Shown: piece by piece, positions 47,321 to 60,048 of the stretch
How positions within the stretch are numbered: position 1 is the stretch's first letter
Layout: the number at the start of each line of letters is the position of its first letter
Assembly: GCF_910594005.1 (NCBI RefSeq)
Contig: NC_057828.1
Location: 4,662,235-4,726,234, forward strand
DNA length: 64,000 nucleotides
Direction: 5' to 3'
Origin: Cervus elaphus
Taxonomy: Eukaryota > Chordata > Mammalia > Artiodactyla > Cervidae
Translations under genes and position numbers: made by a program
The notes under the pieces: generated by a model
What the model was told of the DNA's origin: nothing
The model's input: the letters and a program-made list of their open reading frames with translations, nothing else
Database searches by the model: none

Positions 47321-47639
47321 GTTGCAAACAGGGTGGACAGTTAACACATGCCTGCTCCAATGTGTCTTGAGGGCTCCTTCACAAGCTTGCGGTGGGGAGG
47401 TGGCTGCAGCAGGCCGGGAGGCGCGCTGAGTGTGAGGTGGTACTCTGTCACTGTCCTGGGTACAGTGCCCGGGGCTCCTCCCTCTGCCTGAAGCTCCTCC
47501 GTGAGCCCCAAGGCTGTCTGACAAAGGGTCCCCAGGAAGGAGGCGTGTGGTCTTGAGGGGAGGGGAGGCAGCTGCATGCTGAGTATGTCAGGAGCAGCAC
47601 TGAGTGACTTCTTTGGCAGCATATTTAATTTTATTTAGC
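47321..47639. other. No gene or repeat recognised
   Basis: I see nothing assignable. Confidence 0.4.
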
Positions 47640-47800
47640 CGTGCAAGGCTGGTATAAACATCATTTCTACAAATAAAGAAATAGAGAACCAAGGAGGTAA
47701 AGGAGCTTGAAAATTGTTATCCAACTAGTAATTAGCAAAAGTGGAGCTTGAACACCTGGCTGCCAGACACCAAAGTGAATGCTGTTTGTGATACACCCAC
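47640..47800 (+). repeat. MIR SINE
   Basis: 'atcatttctacaaataaagaaatagagaaccaaggaggtaaaggagcttg' then 'ccaactagtaattagcaaaagtggagcttgaacacctggct'. Confidence 0.8.
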
Positions 47801-48239
47801 TCACCCGGCCAGTGTCCTCAGGGATTTCCAGGTCATGGGGAACCGCAGTCCCTGTCCTCAGACAGCTTCTAGGCTGAGATGGAGCTAGAACACACAAGAT
47901 TTCTCAGATAAGAGAAACTGGTAAGAGGACTGAGACTTCCAGGACAGGGGCTGCTAGCAGTGGACACAGGCCTAGCCTGCCCTGCCGTCTGGCTTCCTTC
48001 AGGCCCTGTCTGCTTCCTCTCAGGTTCCGGAGTCTGCATGCGCTCATCTGCACAGCTACTTCAGTCACAAGTGCAAGGAAGCTAAATCAGGAGGTGTTGC
48101 TAGCATCATGGCAGTAGAAACAGTCCAGTGAGGTCTGTGGAAGTGAGAATGGAGGTGATGGGCTAAAGAGGCAGCACAGCGGATGCTGGGCTTGGTCCTA
48201 GGGCATAGTGTTGTGAGAGGTTTCGGGAGACTTTCTCTG

Positions 48240-48425
48240 CCACCCGCTGGTAGCATGCACCCTGCAAAGAGCACTGGGCCACAGTCAGAGGAACCTGGTT
48301 AAGTCTTTGTCGAAATGATGTTTATACCAGTCTTGCATGGCTGAACCCTCTTAAGGCTTCAGTTTCCCTACCTGTGAAATGTCAACAACAAAAGCTGTCC
48401 TTTCTGTCAGGCAAGATAATGTGTG
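48240..48425 (+). repeat. MIR SINE
   Basis: 'gagcactgggccacagtcagaggaacctgg' and 'ttaaggcttcagtttccctacctgtgaaatg' match the MIR 5' and middle parts. Confidence 0.7.
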
Positions 48426-49899
48426 CAACAGGGAGGATCCTTGGTTGGAAGTGCTTTGTGAGGAGAAAGGTTCCACCCCACTGTCATTTGCTGAGGTGGA
48501 AGCCTCTTGCCCTTCTTTCTCCTGTTCTGGCTTCCTGCCTTTCCTGCCTCCATATGGTGGAGGTGGCTCTCCATAAAGAGAAGCATGTCACACAGGTGGT
48601 TTGCAGGGGACTTGGCCTGGATTTGAGTTCCTATTTCCTACAGGATCCAAGACAATGCCTTTCTTTTTCCTGGGCTCCTCAGACAGGCTTTTGTGCAAAC
48701 ATGGGTGGGAAGGGTTACTTTTGTGCCAACCATTCAGCTTAATGCCATTGGGCCTTGCTCCTTCGACACACAGTGAAGTCTGAGAAGCTTGGACAGTGAG
48801 GGACACTGGGGACGTAAGGCTACAGTCCCTGTTCTCGAGGTCCGCACTGCCTCACGGGGATATTACTGTGTGAGACACAAAACCCTGGTCTTGGAGGGAG
48901 CTGACCGGAGTTGCAGTCCCAGTTCTGGCCACCAGCGGTGTGACTGTGAAAGAGTTACCCAGTCTCATCTGTGGAGACGCTGCCTTCTTCCTGGGAGGAC
49001 TGTGAAAAGAGGAAAGGACAGACTGCGGGGAAAGCTCAGTGCCAAGTGGTTACCATGGAAACACTGGAAGGTGGGCTAGGCAGCTCTCAGCTCCGTTTGA
49101 TATCTGCCTAGCTAAGATTCTGAGAGGTGATGTAAGCTGCTAATACAGCAAGTTTGAGTCTGATTCGAACCCAGGCCCTCTGACACCTGTCACACGCCTG
49201 CCAGTGCTTTGTTATCTTGAGCTTCTTGCTTCCCTGGCCAACTGGTGTGACTCTGTTGCAGATACTGGTACCGGCTCCCCCAGGAGAGGAGGAGTGGTGG
49301 GTGGTCAGGCCTTTGTGGGATTTGAAAGTCGGGGGCGCTTGAGTTAGACCTTCCAAATGGCCCAGATTGTTGATATTAGTATCAGCTGGGAGAGGAAAGC
49401 CACTTTGGTGTTCCCAGCACATGCCTGGTATGCCTTTCCTACCTAATTCTTGCCCGGTTGAGTCCCCAGGGTCCATTATTGCCCACAATCTGCCTTTACT
49501 TTTTGCGGCTCTGAGCTCAGCACTTTGAAGTTTTTGTGAATGGTAGATGGGGAAAAAGGCTTTGATTTTTAATAAACTTCCTCCTCTCCCACATACATCA
49601 TAATGTGAGATTCCCTCATCCAGGGTTGTGGCAGATGTGAGTGATTTATTAGGCTTTGCAGAAGTGGCAGAAGTGACTGAAAATGAGGTCACTGATCAAG
49701 GCTCTGAGAAGCTGCCTCACCAGGTCCCTGCTCTGGGATGCTGCCAGTGGCTCCATGCTGCTCCATTATCCTGATGCAAGTCACGGGGATGTAGGCCAGC
49801 TCGCTGAGAACAGACTGTCCCCTACTTCCACCCAGGAGCAGCTGTGAGGAGAAAGTCTAGTCTTGCAATGGGAAGAAGTGTAGTTAGACTCTAAATAGG
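48426..49899. other. No gene recognised; weak MIR pieces
   Basis: Weak MIR-like text at 48895-49015 ('gtgtgactgtgaaagagttacccagtctcatctgtgg') and 49135-49215 (antisense-free 'gattcgaacccaggccctctgac'). A 194-codon minus-strand open frame (49108-49692) shows no family resemblance. Confidence 0.4.
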
Positions 49900-50114
49900 C
49901 TGGTGGTGGTGGTTTAGTTGCTAAGTCACGTCTGACTCTTGTGACCCCACGGACTGTAGCCTACCAGCCTCCTCTGTCCATGGGATTTTCCAGGCAAGAA
50001 TACTGGAGTGGGTTACCATTTCCTTCTCCAGGGATCTTCCTGACCCAGGAATTGAACCCAGGTCTCCTGCACCATAGACAGACTCTTTACTGAGTGAGCT
50101 ATGAGGGAAGCCCT
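49900..50114 (-). mobile_element. Bov-tA SINE
   Basis: Reverse-orientation copy from 'ggtttagttgctaagtcacgtctgac' to 'gagctatgagggaagccc', with a (GGT)n run at its tail side. Confidence 0.93.
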
Positions 50115-50499
50115 AAATAGGCTAGAACTACCTAATGAAGTAGCTTAATGTACTAAGTTGGGTGACCTAGAATGGAAAGTGGGCTGGGTAACTGGGGCAG
50201 AAATTTAGGATTGGAAATCTCAAGGAGTCTATGGGAGGTTCCTCAGCTGTGTGGGCTGGGTGCATGTTCTGTTCTTCTCCTTCCAGGAGGGATGTTGTGG
50301 CAAGAAGCAGAAAGCCTCAGAGCAGCTTCCTCTTCCCCGCCTTCCTGCTTTATTCCCATTTAAAATGGTCAATGATATTACTGGCCATCTACCATGTTAG
50401 TGACTGTTTTCTATTCATTGGATTTAATTGTTTCTCTCCCACTTTCCCTTTTTCTGACTTCTCTGGTTTTAACTGAGCAAATCATGTGAATCCATTTTC

Positions 50500-50640
50500 C
50501 TTTCTAAAAATATTATTGTGTGCCTACTGTGTGCCAGGTACCACGGCAGGTGCTAGGAATACAACATTGAACCAGACCTGACTCCCGCCATTGGGGAACT
50601 TGCAGTTACGCGCTCAGGGAGGAAAACATAGTTTTAGTGA
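50500..50640 (-). repeat. L2 3' end (antisense)
   Basis: 'gtgcctactgtgtgccaggtaccacggcaggtgctaggaatacaacattgaaccagacctgactcccgcc' is the reverse of the L2 terminal block. Confidence 0.75.
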
Positions 50641-51416
50641 TTGTCCCACACGGGGAAGAGGAGGGAATCAGCCTCCACCTTGACCCAGGTGAGCCGACTG
50701 CGAGAAGGCCTGGGAAGGGGCCTCTATGCTTGGCCTGCGCCTACCTGGGCAATGCTGGGTGCTTCCCCATCTCGCCCTGCATCAGGACCCTCCTTCTCCC
50801 CAGCCCATCTCTGGAGGTGCTACAGAAAAGAGGAGAAAAGCCTCAAATCCAAGAAGTTGGAAAGGCAGGGTGGGGCAGGGTTCAGAGCTGACAGCTGTTG
50901 CTAAACGTTTCTGTGTGCTGCTGCCTGGGAGGCTACACTGGTTCCTGGACTGGGCCTGGCCTGCAGCTTCATGTGACTGTCCTGGCCATGTGGGGATCAG
51001 TGAGTAGGCCTGTGGTGGGATCAGGGGAATAGGCAAAGGAGGGATGATGGGAAGCTGCTAGGTGCTAGAGTTCTTACCACTGTAATCTGGGCTCCAAATT
51101 TCCACCAACCTGAACCTGAGGTGGTAGCAAGGACAGGACCTGGGAAAATATGACTGCAGCTTCTTCCAGGTCCCGAGAACAGTACTTCCTTGGGTTGGGA
51201 TACAGCAGGAGGGACTGAAGTTAGATCCTGGGTAGGACTTTCTGGTGTAAAAGTACAAGCTATGGAATAGAGGCCTGCAGGTGAGACGGGCCCTCTCTTT
51301 GGAAAGATTTCCACAGAGGAGGGGTCTCCCTGTTCTCCCGTCCTCCTCCATGTCTGTTCTGTCTTTCCCAGAGTAGAGGGCTGATGCTGTGACTTTAGGG
51401 AACCCTGAAAGCCCAA
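50641..51416. other. No gene or repeat recognised
   Basis: Overlapping open frames in three phases between 50637 and 51036 are compositional. No domain or splice structure is seen. Confidence 0.4.
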
Positions 51417-51630
51417 GCGGCTTTCTTCGTGGTTCGATGGTAAAGAATCACCTGCACTGCAGGAGACTTGGGTTTGATCCCTGGGTTGGCAAGATCCTCT
51501 GGAGAAGGAAATGGCAACCCACTCTGGTAATTTTGCCCAGGAAATCTCATGAACAGAGGATGGTGGGCTACAGTCCATGGGGTCACAAAAGAGCTGGACA
51601 CGACTTAATGACTAAACAACTAAACACCAC
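51417..51630 (+). mobile_element. Bov-tA SINE
   Basis: Forward copy from 'gcggctttcttcgtggttcgatgg' to 'gacacgacttaatgactaaacaac'. Confidence 0.9.
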
Positions 51631-51689
51631 CAGCAAGGCCCAGGGGGCTAAAGCAGAGTGAGGACCCCAGTCCTCTGAGAGCAGCGGCC

Positions 51690-51980
51690 TCTGAGGGCGG
51701 GCACCCCCCCTCCCAGGCCAGGGGAGGCCTGGGGGGCGCCCCTGTGACTCCACGCCCTTGTCTGCTCTCTGATCTCAGCGGGCTACCGCCTTCGGGCTGC
51801 TCTGGGCTCTGCTCACTGTCTCTCTACCCAGAGTGGGTCACGGCCCCTTGAGGGAAACCTTCCGGCCTTCAGGCGGATGTTGAGTACGCCACGGTTCCAG
51901 ACAGACTAGAAGACGAGCAGAGGTGGATGGGAGACAGCGCCGGAGCCCCCCGAGACTGTCCCCCCGTCTCCACTCTCTGC
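51690..51980. other. Moderately CpG-rich patch
   Basis: CpG-containing, repeat-free stretch including a short inverted repeat 'cccaggcc-agggga-ggcctggg' near 51713-51734. Function unknown. Confidence 0.3.
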
Positions 51981-52364
51981 ACTGGCCACTTACTCGTGAG
52001 AGCATTACTGGACTTAGCCAGGAAGTAAGGTTTTTCCAGGGCCCTGTGTGGGGTGTAGTGCTGGGCTCAGCAAGCTCCCCATCTCCATCTGCTCCGCATC
52101 CAAAGACTCAGACACTAGTCAGATCAGGGGACACAGACTAGTTCTGTACCATGGCTGAATTCAGGAGGGGAGCTGACATGAAACAAGCAACTTTTTGTTT
52201 GTCTGAGTTGTTGCAACCTGTTTTGTTTCTCTTCAGGAGCTGCCTGTGTTTTCTGGTGGAGTCAGGGGTGTCCTTGGGAGAGGAGGCACCAGTTGCTACT
52301 ATTCACAGAGGGGCCTTGTGGTCACAGGGAGCTTGCCAAGTAGGTCCTCTCATGCCAATGTGCT
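51981..52364. other. No gene or repeat recognised
   Basis: I see nothing assignable. Confidence 0.4.
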
Positions 52365-52490
52365 GAGGACAAAGCAAGGCTCAAGGAATTGTTACTTGGC
52401 CAAGGCCACAGACTGTTAACTGGTAGAGCCAAAGCTTAAACTCAGATCTGACTCCATAGCATTCTTCATTCTTTGGAGAAGAGTTTCACC
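52365..52490 (+). repeat. MIR SINE fragment
   Basis: 'gaggacaaagcaaggctcaaggaattgttacttggccaaggccacag' then 'ggtagagccaaagcttaaactcagatctgactcc'. Confidence 0.75.
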
Positions 52491-53036
52491 CAAGCTCACT
52501 CCCCGATGCAAAGCCTGGATCAGAACTCAGCTCTGTTTTCCTATAACGTCAGGTCTTTCCACTCCGTTGGAGGAGAAATTTGACACCCTTTACCACCGTG
52601 CCAACCACTCATAGGTCATTAAATCTATATGCAGACAGGATGTTTTTTCTTTTTTTTTTTCCCCCCCATGCTACCGAATGAGTCAGAAAATCTCCCACAG
52701 TAGGTTGGGTTATTTGGCCTTGGTGTTTTCACCATCCTGGCCTTACCCCAAGAACTGGAGAGAATCAAATCTAAGAGCAGGAAATGGCCAGGAATGCTGA
52801 GGTCTGGGTCTTGTTTTTCCTAAGTTTGCAGTTCAGGTGAGACATTCTCCTCCCAGAAGACCACCCTGTTCCTGGGATGTGGGGCTTCACTGGTCTCAGG
52901 AGTCAGAGTACTGGGCTGGGGAGGAAGTGATGGCATCTCAAAGTCACCCAGGGAACTGTGTCAGAGCACAGTTCTGGGTCTCCTGTTGCCTGTGTGGGGA
53001 TGTTCTGATATGCCTGGGATTGGGGGACAAGGTTGG
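52491..53036. other. No gene or repeat recognised
   Basis: Contains a T/C homopolymer junction at 52644-52667. No gene is supported. Confidence 0.4.
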
Positions 53037-53252
53037 GACTTCCCTGGGGGCTCAGACAGTAGAGAATCTGCCTGCACTGCAGGAGACCCAGGTTCAATCC
53101 TTAGGTCAGGAAGACTCCCCTGGAGAATGGAATGGCAACCCACTCCAGTATTCTTGCCTGGAGAATCCCATGGAGAGGAGCCTGGCGGGCTATAGTTCAT
53201 GGGATCACAAAGAGTAGGATATGACTTAGTGACTAACACTTTCACTTGCATA
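53037..53252 (+). mobile_element. Bov-tA SINE
   Basis: Forward copy from 'gggacttccctgggggctcagacag' to 'gactaacactttcacttgc'. Confidence 0.93.
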
Positions 53253-56066
53253 CTCTGAGAGCATGCCTTCCCTGAATCTGCGAACCTCCCTGCCTACATC
53301 CCACCCCCTGAAGCGCCCTCTGCATCAGATGCTCTGAACAAATCCCAAACCCTCTTCGTAAGGATGAGAGGACACAGCCAGAGAGGAGAGGGGCTTTGTC
53401 ACAGGCTAATAGGCCTCTAGAGGAGCTTGTGATGTCAGTTACCTGGACTACTTTTGAGTCTGGGGTTGAGGCCAGGAACTTTGGCCTTGTATGCTTTATT
53501 TAGCCTGGACTGCTCTTCCATCAGAGACTCAGGAGCTACACCTCCCCTGTCAGAAGGGGAGTTCCCTTGGGGCAAAGAGAATAGCATGTGTCTTCCACTC
53601 ATTCCCAGATTCAAGGAAGCTCTGAATCTGAAGCAGAGAGGGTGGGGAAGTTGTTCAGAATAGAGGACGTTACTGGGTCACATAAGTAGATATAATTGTT
53701 TTTCCTACTAGTCTGTTGAATTGTTTGTTCTCAGAACATGATCAGGAGTATTTCCAAGGCCCATCACACTACCAGTATAATTAATTTATCCAGCTCTGTT
53801 CTTTCAAGGCGTTTAGTGTCTTCCCCACTGTCTGTAGCTCTGCAAAGTAGCCCGGAGGGTGTCAGATGGATCCCCCTTTTGGGGATTAGTGACACTGATA
53901 TTCAGAGGTAGTGGGTAATGCCACAGGGCCTAAAGCAAGCAATATTCAAGGCAGGATAATTAGGCCCCAGACATCCTGGTCCTTCCCCGGGGCTTCTGAT
54001 CCAGACTCCCATGGGGAATGTTGCTATTAAATATTTTGCCCCTGGAGTATGCTTTTGATTGTATATGGTTTCCTGTTTCCTTTGAAAGGGAGAATTTCTC
54101 TGCAGGAAGCAGTTTAATAGTCTGAGAGTCTTATGTCCCTGATCTTGAGACCCAAGTTTCCATTTATAAGTAGCTGAGATCTATGATAAGAAGGGAGGCA
54201 AGGAAGGAGGTAGGTAACCCGAGCTGTGGAATATCACTCCTTCTCAGACGGCAAGAAAGGGAAGAGAAGATGGAGGATTCAGCCTCAGACTATCCAAACT
54301 GCCTGTTGCAGAAAGGTGTGGACGCCTTCCAGTCCCCTACTCAGTTTGCATGCCCAGGGCCTTGGTGAGAAGCAGGTGGCAGTAAACAGGTATGGCCAGG
54401 CCTGAGGACCCTGCCCTGGTCTCAGTAGTTCACGGGACACTTCATCAACCCCTGCCTCCAAACAGAACCATGTTTAGCCTTTTCCACACTCATCCTGTGG
54501 ATTATCTCTCTCTTTTTTTGAGTTAACACATATTTATTAAAAGTCTGGTCAGGTCTCTTGTCTCTCTAGCAGGGAGTTCTTTGTGATAACTACACTCAAT
54601 TGTTCCTGCTCCAGCTTCACTCCTGAACCATTGGGATCTAACCCAGAACACAGAAATAATTAGGTGTGGGCTAATAATAATAATAACAACTGAGGGCTTT
54701 TAATCCCCTCATTAGGAACTGGTAACATAGGTCATGAAGCATCTGCAAAGTCAAAGAGGGGATAGTGAGGTAACTCAGACATTAGCAACAACAAGAAGCT
54801 ACCCCTAGGCTGAAGGACAAAACAAGGAGGTGGTCCCGAAACCGAAGGGCTGCGGGTGGTTAGTGGAAGCTGGAACCACAGTGGGCGTGCTACTGGGAGG
54901 TAGAGCCAAAGAAGCGATGTAACCGCTGCCTGAGACCTGCCTGTGACACAGGAGGGGTGAAAACATCATTCTGTCTCCTCCCTCCAGCAGTCCAATGCCT
55001 TCCATGAACCCAGTGACCCAGGACCTTGGGAGATGCAGGCTGCAGGAATGAACCCCCGGTCCCCTGTGACTCAGAGCAGGGCAGGGTTGGCGGGGGAGTG
55101 CCCAGCTTGAGGACCAGCACCCCCAGTCTTGTCTGTGCAGGGATGGAGCAGCTTCTCTGAGCATCTTGCTCTGCTGGCCAGTTCTTTGTCCACCAAAGAG
55201 TTTTTGAGGATCTGTTTCCCTCCCTTCTCTTTTCTTTGTCAAATGCATCTTTCCTGCCTAGGTCCCCTGGTCTCTTTATCACCTGGTGGCATTCTGAGCA
55301 TTTCCTGTTCTAAGGAGCTTATTGTTCATGGTCTCGGAGTCTGCCTAAAAGTCATTCCACAGTGGTGTCCCCGAAGAGCCGTCCTGTGACGCTGTAGGCA
55401 GGCAGAGGCCAGCCCTCTCTGCAGTCGGGCCTCTAACCCATGAGGAGGGCTCATTCATAATGCAAGGGGCCAATGCAGAGCTCAGGCACACTCATAGCTC
55501 CTGCTGGAGTTTAGCTTGAGATGGAAATGCCTCTGCCCTGGGAGACTCTGGGGAGGCTGGTTCTGGCTGGGGAAGCCTCTGCTGGTCTCACTGTGTGTTG
55601 GGAACAGGGCTGCTGTGTGTTTTGGAGCCTGGCCGGTGGCCTGGTGGCACGCGCTCATACTGCTCAGAAGAGGCCCCCGTCCTCAACCAATCATGAATGG
55701 TCAAATAAGTCATTTTTATTTATCACTGAATAAAATATGGTTGCCGTTGCATAAATCATAAAGACTGAATAAATGGATATATGCATTCATGTGTCCATTT
55801 TTACGTGTATTTATTCACGTTGAGGACTTGGGAGAGGAGAAGGGCCCCTGGTGAGAGAGGGGTCAGGCTCAGGGAGGGTGCCACTGTCCCCTCAGTGGTT
55901 GGGATCAGAAACCGAGCCTCGGCCTGATGGTGCTCTCTCACTTGGACATCCAAACTCGGCAGCAGGTCCTGTGGGCTCTGCTCCCAACACCTCTGACAGC
56001 CGGGAGCTCCTCCCGACCCCCCACCGTCACCTACCCGAGGTCACTGCCTCACCTCTTGCCCTCCTG
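53253..56066. other. Unique-looking intron; no gene recognised
   Basis: 2.8 kb with few recognisable repeats (a short TAA run at 54672-54686). Open frames at 54805-55282 on the minus strand have no known domain. Repeat-poor DNA in this repeat-dense intron could include regulatory sequence. Confidence 0.35.
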
Positions 56067-56272
56067 CATGTAAGTCACTTCAGTCGTGTCCGACTCTTTG
56101 CGACCCCATGGGCTGTAGCCCACCAGGCTCCTCTGTCCGTGGGATTCTCCAGGCAAGAGTACTGGAGTGGGTTCCATGCCCTCCAAGGGATCTTCCTGAC
56201 CCAGGGGTGAAACCACGTCTCTTATGTCTCCTACATTAGCAGGTGAGATCTTTCCCACTGAGCCACCAGAGC
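56067..56272 (-). mobile_element. Bov-tA SINE, diverged head
   Basis: Reverse orientation from 'gtaagtcacttcagtcgtgtccg' to 'ttcccactgagccaccagagc'. Confidence 0.9.
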
Positions 56273-57764
56273 ATAGGGAACCCCCGCCTGGACAGCGGAA
56301 ATGGGCCCCCTGTGGTGTTCTTGCTTTCCCGCTGCACAAAACCACTCCACACCGCAGCCCGAGGCATCTTTTAAAAACAGAAATTGGATTATATTTTTCC
56401 TTTGCTTTCCCTGCACAAGAACAAAACCTTGAAATCTTTCCTGTGACCTGCCCGGCCCAGGGGGCCGCCCCAGGCCACAACTCTGACTGCCCTGCCCTGA
56501 GTCTTGCCCTCACTAGGCTACAGGGGAGGGCAGGGCTCTCCCTGGGCCCTTCAGTGACGCCTCCGAAGGGCTGCCTGCCCTGCGTGCCTGTGGACAGAGC
56601 TCCGCATGGTGTTCCAGTGCCTCCATGCTGTTGCTTCCCCTCTGTCTGTGTGAGATTGCACACCAAGGGCAGCCATCTCTCTGCCTAGCTCTCAGCATAG
56701 CCCCAGGGGTGATGAGGCCTTAGACCATGACTTGGGGGGGACAAGCCCCACCCCATGTGCACCCCAGAACTTGCAGCCTCTGCTGCTCTTTCCCACGTGT
56801 AAGGAGAGGTGAGTTTTTCTCCCAGCCCTGGGAGGTAGCCCTTCCTGCCTCCACCCCACCAAGGTTCTGAATCTAATCCTTTCCCACTACGGAAAAAATA
56901 GCAAGAAAAACAGATGAGAACTGATACCCTAGGCTGCAGGGTCTGCTGGGACCTGGTCCTGGAGGAACCCCAGGAAAGCTTTAACCTCAGGGCTCCAGGC
57001 AGTTGAGAAGGGGGAGGGGAGGAGGAAAGGGGGGCACCTCTTTAGCCAGAAGCTGCCTCCTTCTTGTCTCCCAGCTGGGACACTGGCAGAATTCACCTCC
57101 TCTCTTGGTGGGTCATCACTGCCCAGATGTGGGTCCTGAGCTAGGCAGCCCCTCCTCCAGTCCTCAGGCTGGATGGCAATACCAGAGCTCACCGTGTCTA
57201 CCCTTCCTTCTCCTGGTAGTACCGCCTGTGGACAGGGTGTAGGCAATCCCATTTTAAAGTTTGTCAGAAAGGGATATTCCCAATCTGCTTATCATCCACA
57301 ACTAAACAACCCATAGTCAACCTGCAGAGTGGTCGTGGGGATTACCTGAGACATGAATGTGAAACCACTTTATAAATGATACACAGGATGTGAACCATAG
57401 AGGTGACAGATTGTGACAGGGGATGCCTGCCTCCATCCTTCCTTCTGCAGCTGCAGCCCCACTTGGCCCTGCTGAGGCTCACCCGAGGGCCCTGCCCCCC
57501 ACTTGCGACATCTGTGACAGAGTGCCTTTCTCTTTTGTAGAATGATCTGCACTCCTTTAGTCACACCATAGACTCTCCCAGAACTCCTTTCACCATGGGA
57601 CATGTGGGAAAGCAATTTGAGCTCATCAGAAACAAATCCTGAGCCAGATGATTGCAGACACATTGGGCTACGTTTGCTGAACATCTAGAGATAGCAGGGT
57701 TTCCAAGGTGTGTGTGTTTTCAGGGGCTTTGGAGGGGTAGGAGCTCAGGCACAGGAATGTTGGT
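56273..57764. other. No gene or repeat recognised (MIR-like scrap at 57330-57390)
   Basis: Open frames on both strands around 56224-56688 are compositional shadows. 57340-57385 ('tacctgagacatgaatgtgaaaccactttataaatg') is a weak MIR piece. Confidence 0.4.
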
Positions 57765-57895
57765 GGGGTGCTTACAGAGCACTTCACATATATTAACTCC
57801 TCTGAAGTAGGGCCCATAGTCTCATTTTACAGAGGAAGAATTGACCTAGTAGGTTGCAGACCTGGGACTCAGATATGGATCTCTGACGCCAAAGT
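57765..57895 (+). repeat. MIR SINE
   Basis: 'gcttacagagcacttcacatatattaactcctctgaagtagggcccatagtctcattttacagagg' is a clear MIR core. Confidence 0.85.
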
Positions 57896-57969
57896 ATGCA
57901 CCAGGCTTGCTATTCTGCTGGGGATTCAAGAGGCGGAAATGGACTTTAGTTACAGCAAGAATGCAAGGA

Positions 57970-58428
57970 TTCAGTTCAGTTCGGTCGCTCAGTCATGTCC
58001 AACTCTTTATGACCCCATGGACTGCAGCACTCCAGTCTTCCCTGTCCATCACCAACTCCCAGAGCTTGTTCAAATTCATGTCCATTGAGTCTGTGATGCC
58101 ATCCAGCCATCTCATCCTCTGTCATCTCCTTCCCCTCCCACCTTCAAGCTTTCCCAGCATCAGGGTCTTTTCAAATGGGTCACTTCTTCCCATCAGATGG
58201 CCAAAGTGTTGGAGTTTCAGCTTCAGCATCAGTCCTTCCGATGAACACCCAGGACTGATTTCCTTTAGGATGGATTGGTTGGATCTCCTTGCAGTCCAAG
58301 GGACTCTCAAGAGTCTTCTCCAACACCACAGTTCAAAAGCATCAATTCTTCGGTGCTCAGGTTTCTTTCTAGTCCAAGTTCTTTCTCACATCCATATGTG
58401 ACTACTGGAAAAACCATAGCTTCAGATA
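57970..58428 (-). mobile_element. BovB LINE 3' fragment
   Basis: Reverse BovB 3' end beginning 'ttcagttcagttcggtcgctcagtcatgtcc' and running back to 'gtgactactggaaaaaccatagcttc'. About 460 bp, 5'-truncated. Confidence 0.93.
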
Positions 58429-58529
58429 GGCACAAGCAATCTGGGCAGCTTTCAAGACTCCTTGGAGCTCTGGGGACACAAGAATACAGAGTAGGGGAGG
58501 GGTACCATGCTGTGGAGTTGGAGTCTTCG

Positions 58530-58600
58530 AAGGGCCTCAGTTTCCCCACTGGAATGATGAGATTGGAAATGAGGTTCCCAAGGTCCTTTCTAGTGCCCAG
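58530..58600 (+). repeat. MIR fragment
   Basis: 'gggcctcagtttccccactggaatgatgagattggaaatgaggttccc'. Confidence 0.6.
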
Positions 58601-59159
58601 TTTTTAGATGGGGTGGAAGTGGGTCCAGCTTCTCACATCCCCCAAATCATTCCCTTTTCCACTGCAGTAAAGTCTTCAAGGAGAGGGGGGCTTTGGTCCA
58701 AGGTGAGAGAGACCTTAAATATTGCTGTGGAGGAGAAAGCTGCAGATTCTCCAGGCACAGGACAGAAGAAAATGGAGCTAGAAGGAAGCCTCCACCTTCA
58801 TACCCATGGGCCTCAGTAGCTGTTTACATGTTCAGGAGGCCACTCCATCCATCTCAGAAACGGCATTGGAAAATAACAACTGGGCAAGCTGCTGGCCCAG
58901 AGCCAGGCAGGCCCCAGCTTTTGGCACTCACTCCAAGGCCAGTGCGTGGGCCAAGGACATGCCGGCTGCTGGCTGAATTGGTTTAAAGGGAAGCGGGGAG
59001 CCCCTCTAGACTGCATCTCCTCAACCTTGGGGACAGCGGTAGAGAGAGGCATGGCCCACGGGCAGCCACGTCCATTTTCTGTGCCATCCTAATGTTTTCA
59101 TATCTGTGTGTGTTAAGGCCTGAAAAGGGTTGGGGGCTCTGCCCCTTAACATGGTCCTG
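58601..59159. other. No gene or repeat recognised
   Basis: I see nothing assignable. Confidence 0.4.
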
Positions 59160-59340
59160 TTTATTTTCTTCAAAGGACATATCACAACCTGTAGTTGTAT
59201 TATTTATTTCTTACTTTTATGTTTTCTATTTCTTCACTCAAAATGTGAGCTGCAACAGAGGAAGGGATTCTTTTACTCCCAGCACAGAGACCAATGTGGC
59301 ACAGAAAGCACTCAAAAAAGGAATGAATGCACCCATGCAT
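59160..59340 (+). repeat. L2 3'-end fragment
   Basis: Diverged L2 terminus: 'gtgagctgcaacagaggaagggattcttttactcccagcacagagaccaatgtggcacagaaagcactcaaaaaaggaatgaatg'. Confidence 0.6.
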
Positions 59341-60048
59341 GCATACCTGAATTGGAGTCCCTTGCATGCAGTCCTCAGTGACCATCAGTTTTCTTTCTTG
59401 AGAATATTTCCCAATTAGTTTGGGGGAGGAGAGCTGGTTCTTGAGATGAACCCTTCAGGAGATAAGCATTGTACAATGACTGAAAAAGGAGGGGAGGTAA
59501 GGATGGAGGTGGGGGAGACGGTACAGAGCCATGGGAGGCGGGTGTGGGGGAGCTTTTTATGATAGTGAGTCAGCTGGCCCAAGGGGAGAGGTGGTTTGTT
59601 AATCATTTGTTGTGTGGTCAGTAGGAAGCACAGGATAGCCTGCACCCTCCATGTGGCCTCGGGAAGGACACACCTCGCTGTCAAACGGGCCCTCATTCTG
59701 ATGGTGCTTTTCCACCACATGGGGACTGTCATGAAGCAATGATAAGGTCACCAGTGGTGGTGTGCCAAGTGCATATGAACAATTTTTACTTTGGCAATTT
59801 TAGTAAAACTCCTAAAGGAGTTTATCTGTTTATTCTCTTCTAGATTTTTCCCACCCTCAGCAGGCGACGTGAGCCAATGCATTGCAAGTCCTGGCCTAAA
59901 TTTTAGATCCCAAAGACTTTGCCTTCTAGCCAAAGACATGCACCTCCCCACTTACTGGGCCCTGGCTGGGCAAGCAGCTCCTCTTAGAGACCCCCGGGGC
60001 CGGGTGAACCGAGGAGGGGCCCTCACACTCTGCCCTCCTCTCCCTCAG
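59341..60048. other. ADORA1: Distal end of the ADORA1 intron
   Basis: No repeat recognised. The pyrimidine tract at 60021-60046 and the acceptor AG at 60047-60048 define the end of the intron. Confidence 0.6.
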
